A DNA stretch of 64,000 nt from Eutrigla gurnardus. Lineage: Eukaryota; Chordata; Actinopteri; Perciformes; Triglidae. Where the stretch lies: positions 14,255,137 to 14,319,136 of the forward strand of contig OY741277.1 of NCBI GenBank assembly GCA_963514095.1, in the 5' to 3' direction. The first letter of the stretch is position 1, and each line of letters opens with the position of its first letter. The translations under genes and the position numbers were made by a program. Shown here in pieces: positions 41,987 to 55,799 of the stretch. The notes beneath the pieces are model-generated. The model did not search any database and had not been told where the DNA came from. It saw only the letters and a list, made by a program, of their open reading frames with translations.

Positions 41987-43784
41987 CCATAATCAATCAG
42001 TCTGCAGAACACAGACTGCTACTGAAAGTGCTGTGTGTGATCACCTTTTGTTCAATACAAGAGAAGAATGTTGTTTAAGAAATACATAGCACTAAATGGA
42101 AAAAATAGCTATTAAAAGCTTGATGAAATCCTCTCAGACCGCATCAACATGGTCCTGGCATGGACTCTGATAGCTTTCTGGTAACCATCAGAGCTCCTCT
42201 CATACATGATCACAGACTTAATCTAAAAATAATAATAATAATACAACATAACATAAGGCCTGGGAGTATTATGATGGAAAAGAAGCATTAAAACAGCCTC
42301 TATACAAGGCTCCCTGTTTTGCTTCCGGCACTAAACAACGCAAGATGACACAGGTTTGTCGCTGGCTCTCTCATGCGTTGCAGGAATGAAGGTCTCGCTA
42401 ACTGCTTTGCATACACTGTCTCAATGTGCAAGTCACCTGTTACATTTTAACACGCCTGTACTTAGTTGGGTTTAGTCTGGGCATGCGTGTGTTCTCTCTG
42501 ATGGTAGGATTTTCTCAGAAATAAGGTACTGTTACAGTGAACCACATATAATGAGTTATGTTATGAACTTATTTAAATGACATATTCTGCCATCTGTCTT
42601 GACAGAAAGGAAACAAGGGTGAAATGTGCATCATTTGTTCAGATTATGTTATTGTCTGGCCACCATGGTATATCTTGCTCTCTATCTCCACCACTTTGAT
42701 ACTATTGTTAAAAATGACATGTTCTGGGAAAGCCCAGAGAGAGGTGCTTCCTTTTCATTGGCATATTGTAGAACCAGACATGGAGACAATACATGTTTTG
42801 GGGGTGTGTCAAAGATTGCAATGAATTCTTTATCTATGTCCTTTCTGTCATAAAGCAGACATTTACTACCATTCTTGGATTGCGTCCCTCTTTAATGTGA
42901 TGGCTTTTGCATATTAGTTATATTCCTGCAGCCAGTTGCTTTATATTACCCTGCTTAACATTCAGGTCAGTGAGGAAATGTTTGTTCTTTTTACTTAGCA
43001 ACATTCTTTGGCCAAAAGACCTGCTGAGTGACTCTACAACACGATATTCTGTTGCGTAACACACATTCATGGTGGTTTAACCTGTCTCTCATGTCTGTGT
43101 AATGCCATTTAGATCTGACTGGGGACTTTTGGTCAGTTAGGGTTCATGCTGGGTCTTTCCTAAGTCTGTGTGTTGATGTAATCTGTTTGTAATATTTGCA
43201 AATAGGAATTCCCGCTGCACAATGCAGCCACTGGAGTATTTGCCCTCACAGTGGGTGGTACACACGTCTCACTGATGCATACCCAATGGCTGCAATGGCT
43301 ATTATGATCCAAACAATGGAAATCAAACATTGTGCTTTACTGGAAGCCACTTCAGATGCTATGTGTGATTAGACTTATGTATACATAGTCTCATTTGGTG
43401 TTGCAGAAAACAGGCACAAAACACGGAACAGCTTTTGTGTTGTGGTCAGAGGAAAAGACGTGCCTCTGCAGCATTTACAATGGACTCTAAGCAATAGTTT
43501 TATTAGTGAAACAAATGCTGCTATTGTTTTTTTTCCCCAAGGAGTGCTCAAAACTTGTCGGACACTGAAGAATTTCACACAACACATCATGTACTATTAC
43601 TTTTTGATTTGGGTCTGTCGGCTGGTAAATATACAGGGTTTATTGAACCTTATACAACCCAAATATGCGGATAAATATATATAATATAACCCTTTATATA
43701 TAATAATATATATATAAAGTGAGAACAAGATTGTTCTATTGCAAGGATACATCTTTTGGTGACATTTTAATGAACTAAAAACAG

Positions 43785-44053
43785 TACTGCATGTTCTGGC
43801 ACCTCAGTGGTGGAACAAACTCCCAACCGATGTCAGGACAGCAGTGGCACTTGCCGTCTTCCGCAAAAGACTCAAGACTCACCTGTTCAGACTTCACCCT
43901 CCCCAAAGGAGGACCTAGCACTAGTTTCTATGTTTTCGCTCTTACTTTATCGATGATGATATTTTGTAGTTTCTTTCTTTCGACAAATGTACTTATTGTA
44001 AGTTGCTTTGGACAAAAGTGTCTGCTAAATGCCCTAAATGTAAATGTAAATGC
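43785..44053 (+). mobile_element. 3' tail of an L2-like LINE, 5' truncated
   Basis: A frame at 43793-43918 ends a reverse-transcriptase-type ORF2: it reads WWNKLPTDVRTAVALAVFRK then RLKTHLFRL and stops at TAG 43916-43918. It is followed by TAAGTTGCTTTGGACAAAAG and TGTCTGCTAAATG and a short TAAATG repeat tail, the usual 3' end of fish L2-type non-LTR retrotransposons. Upstream parts are absent, as expected of a 5'-truncated copy. Confidence 0.75.
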
Positions 44054-45469
44054 ATGTCCCTGTCACTCTGTAACAATTCAGGAAGCAACATTGAGTGGCC
44101 AAAGGCTGCAAGACCCAGCTACAACTTGAGTGGATCATTACAACAGACACATTTTACACATTTTTTTTTAAATAAACATTATTTACCTAAATAATTTTAA
44201 GCAAAAAATCAACAAAACAAAAATGTATGACACAATGGTAATAGACACATGCACATTTAAATTAAGGATCTTATGGTTTTGAAGCCCAAGTCGATTTTGA
44301 TAGTGTCAAAACAGCCCCAGAGAAAACCCTTTCCTTCTGTTCAAAAAACCATTCTGCTACTGTTAGCTGCTAATAGTAGCTGAGCTTTCTATGGCACCCT
44401 CCTCCTCCTCCTCCTCCAGGGTTGAGGAGGGAGACATGCAAATGTATCTCCTTGGTAGAAACACTGCCCCAGCCCCTGTATTGTCAGTGGCAGGCACAAC
44501 TCCTCAAAGTCACCACAACAAAAGCAAAGGGACAGGAAAATCCAATCTGAGCTTGAATTTGAGGCAAATACATGCATTCATATGTATTACTCATTGGACT
44601 AGTGTTTTGCGACTGTTGATTTTGGCTACTGAACATAAGGAAGATTCTGCAGACTTTGTTGGGCAGTATTCTGTCCTTATTACTGAGCCATGGGAAATAC
44701 AATGAAGACATAACACAGGTAATTATTTGGGAAACTTTGACATTGGCCAGGTTATTATAGATATAGCTTGCCAACCAAGGTGTGATTTTATTGTTGAAGA
44801 TGCATTTGACTGTTTCTGGAATTTCTGCTTAATTCTGAAAATCGTAGAGGAAAAATAATGTAACAGCATAACATTACTCATCTGTACACTATTATTACTC
44901 TAATTATTATTATGATTACATTGATATTATGACCAATAATTATAAAAAATAAAATGTTATAGTTGTTATTATCATTGTTACAAGTTTTAGTTAGTTATTC
45001 TGATAATTAATGTCTTTGTTGATAAAAGTTCTGTAAATAAAAGTGTGAATTTGACAGCTCTAAACTCCGCCCATCTAAAATGTGTCAAGCTCCCTAAATT
45101 TAGATGAATCAGGCCGGAATATATGTTTATGAAATGTGTCATTAAATTATGCGAAATGTGAATGATCATTTCCAGAAAGAATACTTTTATCGGATCGATA
45201 TTTCGGACATTTTGGTTTTTATTTCCACATTAGTGCTTTGCGTTACTAAATAAAGTGTTGCAATATGCTTGTTGATGTGGATTTTATTTTGATATTTTAA
45301 CCGGATGTGTTACTGTTAAATTAGTTCTCACGTCTTCCTTGACGCTCCTTACTTTCGGTCTGCGTTGTTGCCCTCTGCTCGGTCGTAACGAATAATCCGT
45401 CCATCGACAAAACACTGGCCGCTGACCGATAATAGTTTGAGCTAACCCTCCATGTACATGGCAGTTAAC

Positions 45470-45558
45470 CTTTTCTCTTTTTGTAACCCCACCACTCTTT
45501 AAAAATTCCGCCTAAAAAGAAAAAGCGTTCCGTCCCCTCTTTTGGGTTTCCAGCAGAC
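45470..45558 (+). other. azin1: azin1 leader exon 1 (5' end approximate)
   Basis: Ends at a consensus donor (GAC followed by GTAAGT) at 45558/45559. A pyrimidine-rich tract at about 45470-45483 may mark the transcription start. This exon carries the first 18 codons of the conserved leader uORF. An ATG at 45451 lies upstream and would be in the mRNA only if transcription starts earlier. Confidence 0.65.
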
Positions 45559-46416
45559 GTAAGTAACGATAACCTAGCGAACCGCGTTGTTAGCTTGCTA
45601 ATTAGCATGTTGTTAAATGAACTGGGTAACCTAGCGTTAGTTTGCCAACATCCATGCATACTAGCTGTAAGAGGTTAAAGATAACGTAATAATTAGCATC
45701 ATTGTTTCTAAAGAAAATGTCTAACTATTCTTTTGTAAAACAATATTAACATCGTATGTTGCTAAGAAGCTAATGCTAATACCTAGCTAATGGTTTCGAA
45801 ACGACGTTACAATAGCAGGCTAAGTAGCTGAAATTACTGTGACATTAGGTCAAAGGTAAAACATGTGTTTTTTGGGATTGGTAGCAGGAAGCTACTGATG
45901 TCCGCTGTGACTTCAATAGCAATTCATCAATTCTAACTGTCTACATTAGTCATGACTGCGTCAGTCATGACTAATGCTTCTGTTAATTGCATGTATTTTA
46001 GCTCGCAAATTGTGACATTTTAAACATTAACAAACAGCAGTTACAGAATATATCTGTCATAAAGCAGACATTTACTACAAAAACAACATTCAAAGTTAAC
46101 CACTTTCATAAAAGTTTCCATCTGCCCTTTATCAATCAGCATTTGCCTGCTCAACAGCTTACCAGTGTTTCCTTTACCACTTTACATTTTTGATTGTACA
46201 CATACTGCATCCATGTTAAGGTAGACTGGAGCATGTGTCAGTGGGGAAACGTGTGCTTCCCCCCAAACGTTTTCCCCTTTCAATGAACAATGACTATGTG
46301 CCCTGTCCTCCTTTGTGCTTTTGCAGGTGTATAACAACTATCCAGAGGATCTAGGGGCAGCTCTACACCGAGAGCCATTTGACTTCAACGCCGAGCCACC
46401 TTGGGATCCTAGCTGA
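45505..46416 (+). CDS. azin1: Conserved non-AUG leader uORF of azin1 (uCC), spliced
   Basis: Segments 45505-45558 and 46327-46416 join in frame to give 47 codons and a TGA (46414-46416), followed at once by TAG. The frame upstream of the presumed start is closed by TAA at 45484-45486 and contains no ATG. The best start is therefore the near-cognate ATT at 45505, with A at -3 (AAAATTCC). The peptide contains IPPKKKKRSV near its start and ends DFNAEPPWDPS; PPW is encoded at 46396-46404. Vertebrate AZIN1 mRNAs are known to carry such an upstream conserved coding region. High polyamine stalls ribosomes at PPW, and queuing ribosomes raise initiation at the weak start, lowering AZIN1 synthesis. Length, motif and near-cognate start all match. 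Confidence 0.9.
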
Positions 46417-46448
46417 TAGTGGACGAGTTCATCCCAGGACTCATCCAT
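46327..46448 (+). other. azin1: azin1 leader exon 2
   Basis: Bounded by a TTTTGCAG acceptor ending at 46326 and a GTGAGT donor at 46449. It holds the larger part of the uCC uORF and 32 nt after its stop. Confidence 0.85.
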
Positions 46449-47835
46449 GTGAGTACAATAGGCTTTGATTGAAGAATGAATGCATCCTCTTGAATTTGAA
46501 AGAGGATATTTTCATTTAAGAACTTATGCAATCTAATACATGTTTGCATTTGCGTATGTATGTCTGTTAAAATGGATATGCATTATTTTGTATGAATGCA
46601 TTGCGACAAATTGACTGGAGTAATATAAAGATGTACCAACAAGCTGCATGTCACAGAAGCATCACAAACAGACCAAGAGTTATTTTAGACTTTGCATTTG
46701 AGATCTATTTTCAGCACTTCTATTAAAATAAAAGGGCGCTGTGTTCCAGACTGCTTTCATCTGTAGTTGTTTTTTTTTTCACTTGCTCTGATTTAGTTGC
46801 AATAAAAAAGAAAATTATTTGGTTATAGATATTAATCCTGCAAAGAGTGACTATGTTTTCAATGTGAATATAATTTATAACCCTGTCACATCTCATAACT
46901 TATTCCAAAGGGAAAATGAGTGACACAGTTGACCATTTTCTAAGTTGTCTTACATAAAGGCTTAGTTGCTTATTGAAGATATTATAGGAGTGAGTCATCT
47001 CTCGACCTCTTTTTAACCTGTGTTTCTGCAGAGGACTCACTCATTTAAACATGCACATTTTTAGTAAAATGCAAAAATGTAGCCTTCAAAACAAACAAGG
47101 AGGCACTGCAAATTTACTCTTGTCTTTCTGTTTGTTTTAGACTGTCAGTACATTATTTCTGCACAGTATTTCACATACAGCCGAGGAGTTAAAAGTATAC
47201 TGAACATTTTTGGAGCAAAAGCCCTTGCCTTGCCACAGTTGTCTGCAATAGAGCAGGCTTTCTAGGCACATTGTTGGTCTCCCTATTTAACCTCCCAAAG
47301 CTACAGCCATGCCACATCTGGTCCAGGCCAGACTGCTGTGCCTCTCTGATGTATTGTGCAACATTACTGAAAGTAAAATTGTGACATCAACGCCGCCAGT
47401 ATTGTACCTGGTTTAATGCCGTGAAAAAGAACCTTCACGGGTCACCAGCTCAGGGATTAATGGTGCTAAAGTAAATGAACTCTGTGCCCCAGACTCTGTT
47501 TTCACAGCGGCTCTTTAGAAGAATAGGCCTCTTCCACAAAGCTATCCTGTAATGTTGAGCATGCTCTGTGCTCTGATTGGTTGCTCCGTGAAAATTACTT
47601 GTTTGATTGGGGATCTCATCAGACAGGTTTAGGTCCCAGCTACTGAATAAATAGAAAAAGCTGGACAACATCAATTAATATGCATTATCCCAATATGATT
47701 GGATTGTTTTGCTTCTTAAACTTTGTGTGTTATGTTGACTTTTCTCATTTTCTTGTACAGTTTGTTGCATAAGTCTAGGACCCCAGGGGCTCGAGGGGGT
47801 GCGAGCAAGACCACTTCGGACTAGCCACGTTCTTT

Positions 47836-47865
47836 ATGCCTGTCGGATTAGAAGAAAACGGTTGA
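47836..47865 (+). CDS. Short AUG uORF just ahead of the azin1 start
   Basis: ATG at 47836 encodes MPVGLEENG and stops at TGA 47863-47865, four bases before the main ATG at 47870. Its context is weak (T at -3). It lies in the third leader exon (47761-47869, acceptor TTGTACAG). Translation is inference. Confidence 0.4.
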   Translation: MPVGLEENG

Positions 47866-47869
47866 GAGG

Positions 47870-51593
<3,724 letters not shown>

Positions 51594-52200
51594 CATCACC
51601 AGACTAGGAAGACTTTTAAGTTTCCTCTACTGATTTCTGCTGCTAGCTTCCTCTGGTCCACATTCAACTGGGTTGAACTGAATAGACTGCGCAGATATAG
51701 CTGGGACCAGGCTGAATTTATTTTTACAAACCCCAATGTACAGTAAAGTAAGGAAAACCCAAGTATATGATAATTAGTATGCAACAAAATGGATGACTCC
51801 TAAAAGACAGATACTTTTGCTTTGGGCATCCCATGGCACTAAACTTTACACTCATACAGTAGACATATAATTAATTTAAATGACTATATTTGACAATTAT
51901 TGTATTAACTTTGTCTTCATCGCTGTTGCCAGTCTTGTAAAGTAAGATATGCATCCACGAGTGAAGCAGTGTATTTAAATGGAATCCCAGTTTTGAGATA
52001 TTGTAGGGCACTTTGCTGCAAGGTGTGTATTTATGATTTAATTGGTTGTTTACTTAATTCTGTTGGGATAAGAGCTTGATTTCATTCTTACATTTATAAT
52101 ATGTGTGTTGTCCCCTGTGTTTTGGATGAAGGCTTGCATATGAAGGTGCATTTGCTCATCTTGTTTGATGACATCAATAAATCCAGTATGATCAGTGTGT
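51594..52200 (+). other. azin1: azin1 3' untranslated region with poly(A) signal
   Basis: AATAAA at 52176-52181 is followed about 14 bases later by GTGTGTAGTAT, a good GU-rich downstream element, so cleavage near 52195-52200 is likely. A second AATAAA at 52939-52944 could give a longer form approaching the convergent klf10 3' end. Confidence 0.65.
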
Positions 52201-53300
52201 AGTATCACCATGAAATCCTCTGCTGGAAACATGATTGATACCATCTGCGCTGGTGTGGTTGAGAAGCTAATGGCTCACTGTTGGGTAGCTTGCTCCCAGA
52301 CTAGTGAAGGGCCAGCAGGTAACTGCCACACCACAACATAGCAAAGCAGGTTTATTTACAGCATGTGCCGCAGATGGGACAAGGGACGTGTTGATGGACA
52401 ATGAATCGGCTGATAAGAAACAAGGTTTTCAAAACGATGAATTATAATTAATGCTAGAACACATTTTTGCTATTTCTATTGAATTTGATTTATTTTTCAA
52501 AATTTAGAAACTGATGTCAAACTATTATTTCTCAACCCTGCAAGTATACTTGCAACATGTGTACAATACAAGTAAAGTTGTCTGCCAATCTGTGTTTAAG
52601 GCATGATAAGAATAACTGCTGTATCTGTGCTTGTCAACGTGAACAGTAAAGAACACCTCACTGACTGGACTGTGAATCTCTGCGTGTGCTTTATTGTCAT
52701 TAAGATTCCTTGTGAAGCCCTGTTGCTACTGCACAGACAGCTAAATAATCAGTTATCACTTTCAGAAATGATTTCACAACATGATGACTTCATGCAGTTC
52801 TCATTTTGGATAATGGGATCAAAAGGGAAATGGATTTGATTTGAGGAGCCACGTCTTTATCGCTGCATGTAAATAGGCTGGACGAATGCAACATTAAAAG
52901 ATCTGGACACAATGGAAAAAAATGAGATGCTCAAGTTTAATAAAGAATTATATTTTCCCTGCAAAAAAATAAGAGTGCAAAATTGTTTTGTAACAAATAC
53001 ATTCTTGAATGGGACAAAATAACATTCTTTGGTCAAATATTCCTGCAAAGTAAACATGTTTAGCATTCATTTGTAAACTATTGACTAACTATCTAAAGTT
53101 AATATTTTCAGTGTAAATGCTCCGTTTGAGGGATGCAGTTGAATGTAAACAGTCTTATTATGATATAATATTATATGACTTTAATCATTAAGGGAACAGC
53201 AAAGCAGTAACGTAGTCTTTAATTCAGCAGTGTTGTACTTGTGAGCTGACCAGTGACGAGTAACAAATGAGGCACAAAGTCTCGCTTCCATTTTACTTCA
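52201..53300. other. Convergent azin1-klf10 interval
   Basis: Contains the klf10 3' untranslated region on the minus strand. Candidate ATTAAA hexamers on that strand lie at 53218-53223 and near 53181, and an AATAAA near 52690. No further gene was found. Confidence 0.45.
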
Positions 53301-54862
53301 TCAGAGGGAGTTTTCTGAACGAAACAGGGAGGTCAGCAGCCCGGGTGACCTTAGAGTCCAGCAGCGCGTCTTCCTCTCTGCCTGGTGTCGTCGGGCGTGC
53401 TTGGCAAGGTGGTCACTACGCATGAAGCGGCTGAGACATGTGGGACAGGTAAACCTCTTCTCTCCCGTGTGGGTACGTCGGTGGCGAGACAGCTCGTCGG
53501 AGCGGGCGAACCGCCTCTCACAGCCGTCCCACTTGCATTTGAAGGGCTTCTCACCTGTTGGAACACAGACACTGGATTAGAAACTGAGGCTCTTTTTTAA
53601 TTATTATTTAGTCCTGCAGGCCGAATAGAGGAACCTTATTTGCTTATGTGCTCTTTAATGAAAATCCTTACCTGTGTGTGTCCTCATGTGGGCCTTGAGG
53701 TGGGAGCTCTTGAAGTAGGTCTTGCTGCAGTCCTCATGGAGACAAACGTGACCGCGTACACGGGACATTTCGGGCTGGACTGGGTTTTGTCTTTGGTCCA
53801 GCGAGGCAGGACCAGGCGCGGGGGCGATGGCTGGTAGCTTGGTGCCACCAGGGGTCACCAGTGCTGGCTGGATGTAGAGTGTAGGAACAGGCCGAGGGAC
53901 TAGGAGCATCACGGCACCTTGTGCCACCTGACCCCCCAGGAGGAAGACATGGGCAGGAGAAGTTGCCTGCGTTTGTGCTTGTAGCGGCTGTTGTAGTGCA
54001 GTGGTGGTCGCTGATGGGAGAGGCACCAGGGGTTGCTTCTGACCGTCGGACGCTGTGACAGTGGAGGAAGGAGGAGACGGGGGAAGACTCTGGCAGTAGA
54101 CCTCAGAGCCAGCAACCGGGACAGAGGGGAGGGCCTGACACGTGTCTGAATTATCATCCAGGCCTGACATACTCATCCGTGTCACATTAAAAGATTTCTG
54201 TGGCTCACATTCAGGACTCAAGTCTGTTTTAATGTCTTTTGTATGAGTTTGAGTAAGTCCGTCTCCGCTGGAGGCGGGATGAACGTTACAGGAGCAGCGC
54301 TGGCCATCTGAAGTGTGACGGATTACACTGGTGCACTGGAACCATTGCTGAGGGGCAGCAGTGTGCGTGTGCATTAGAGTCTTTTCTATTGGTTGCCAGC
54401 TTGGATTTCCAGTCGCCGCAGGTTGATGTGAAGTCGTCGCTGAGGAAGAATGGGGGGCCTCAAAGTTGGGTGGACTGTGCGGCGGTGTCATACACTGGAA
54501 GGAAATTAGGGATTTTTATTATTGGAAAACTCAGCTCACTATTTTACAGTCGCTCCTAAACTGGACTCTCCCAAAATGTACCCGTGTTTGCTTCTAAAAA
54601 ACCTTAATATGACAACTCTCAGTCTATATGGATCCCTTACCAAAGGAGAGTCCTGCAGCACAGTAGACCCATACGGGACCAAGTCATCCTCTGAGCAGTC
54701 CGAGGACGGAGTCAGGGGTCTGAAGTGCCTGAGCCTGAGGATCTTGGTCTTCCAGTGTTTAGTCATGGACATCAGAGCCTCCACAGCCTCCATGTCACCG
54801 GCACCCAAAGGAGCAGACTGGAATTTGCCCTGGATGTCCGAGTGGAGCTCCTCAACTTCCAT
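53301..54862 (-). CDS. klf10: Krueppel-like factor 10 (TIEG1), complete, three coding exons
   Basis: TGF-beta-inducible zinc-finger repressor acting at GC-rich promoters in the nucleus. Exons: 54862-54641, 54494-53672, 53554-53301; 1299 nt, 432 codons plus stop (human 480). Features: an N-terminal Sin3-interaction helix (DMEAVEALMSM, residues 23-33), RPLTPSSDCSEDD (48-60), MTPPHSPPNFE (76-86), the proline-rich middle, TSVIRHT, and three C-terminal C2H2 fingers (C325/C330/H343/H347, C355/C360/H373/H377, C385/C388/H401/H405) joined by TGEK linkers. KLF11 is the alternative. The MTPPHSPPNFE segment, which matches KLF10 LTPPYSPSDFE best, and the AZIN1/UBR5 neighbourhood favour KLF10. The start is the first ATG in the second exon; the same frame upstream is closed by a TAA at the end of exon 1. 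Confidence 0.92.
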
Positions 54863-55133
54863 GTTGTCACTCTGATAACAGAAACAGCAACAATAAACAA
54901 AAACACTTTATTTAACGACACAAACCATAATGATAGATTGTGTGTTCAATCAATGCCATACAGCTGATTGATTTAGCCACTCATCAACATGCAGCATATG
55001 TACAGGATCATGTGAAGGGAGCATGATCAGCTGCTGCTCTTCAGCTGCTGACCCCCCCCCTCCCCTTCCCTCCCCCACCAGTGCTGCTTACACAAACCGT
55101 CACACAACACTTAACAAGCCTGACCCCCCTACA

Positions 55134-55138
<5 letters not shown>

Positions 55139-55183
<45 letters not shown>
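55139..55183. repeat. (AC)n microsatellite in klf10 intron 1
   Basis: About 45 bp of uninterrupted AC between klf10 exons 1 and 2. Confidence 0.97.
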
Positions 55184-55186
<3 letters not shown>

Positions 55187-55422
55187 ATCACAGGCATCAT
55201 GCTGCTGAATAACAACAGTCAGTGGTGGAGCTGGTGGTAAATGATCTATGACCTAAATATAAGACAGCTGCTAAACAATGGTGGACGACCATCACTGGAC
55301 ATGAAACATGCACAAACCACCATCTGAATAATAGAGCCTATCAAATTGATGTCTATTTAATTAAGTACATCGTTGTATCAGATGCAATATACGTCATCAT
55401 CGTGAAACATGTATTTACTTAC

Positions 55423-55600
55423 ATCTTATGTGGGTCTGTGCTGAAACCTTCGGGAACCAGATTTAATTGCTGACGCTCGCCCTTCGGTCCCGTGTGAACA
55501 CCTCGAACCAAAATTTTGATTTCCCAGTTTGTTCTCGTCAGCCTCGCTGCCATTCATCGTTTCAAAACTCGGTGGGGAAGCGATGGGACTGGCTTCACGC
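55423..55600 (-). other. klf10: klf10 leader exon 1 with overlapping uORFs (5' end approximate)
   Basis: Ends at a consensus donor (GAT followed by GTAAGT) at 55423. It contains two ATGs: 55557 opens a 43-codon frame (MNGSEADENK...) stopping at TAA 55428-55426, and 55553 opens a different frame (MAARLTRTNWEIK...) that crosses into exon 2 and stops there out of frame with KLF10. Whether these ATGs lie inside the mRNA depends on the unmapped start site. Confidence 0.5.
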
Positions 55601-55604
55601 CTCG

Positions 55605-55645
55605 TCCAATGGGACGCAAAGGTGTGTAAAGGCGTCAACCAATGG
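55605..55645 (-). promoter_or_regulatory. klf10: Two CCAAT boxes upstream of klf10
   Basis: CCAATGGG occurs at 55606-55613 and 55639-55646, 33 bp apart, in a CpG-richer stretch just upstream of the likely klf10 transcription start. This spacing is typical of NF-Y-dependent promoters; binding is inference. Confidence 0.5.
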
Positions 55646-55765
55646 GAGAGACACTCGGTGCGTGATCGGAGGCTGACAGCGCCGTGAAGGCAGCGTGGTA
55701 CACAACAGCACGGGCGTGTGAAAAAACTTTCCCGACTACGCGCCTCCCTTAACCCGCTCACCCCA

Positions 55766-55767
<2 letters not shown>

Positions 55768-55798
<31 letters not shown>
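55768..55798. repeat. (AC)n microsatellite upstream of klf10
   Basis: About 31 bp of AC roughly 150 bp upstream of the klf10 CCAAT boxes. Confidence 0.95.

Positions 55799-55799
<1 letters not shown>

Larger units (their letters stand above)
41330..45460. other. Divergent atp6v1c1-azin1 spacer
   Basis: Apart from the CA microsatellite and the LINE tail listed separately, no gene was found in this interval. A 26-bp string at 42844-42869 recurs exactly at 46053-46078 in azin1 intron 1. The last 200 bp before 45460 form the presumptive azin1 promoter. Confidence 0.55.

Noticed and set aside
43791..44129. 112-codon plus-strand frame in the atp6v1c1-azin1 spacer
   Set aside because: Overlaps the L2-like LINE tail in a different frame from its ORF2 remnant; not a host gene.
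54522..54967. 117- and 80-codon plus-strand frames
   Set aside because: Antisense shadows of klf10 exon 2.
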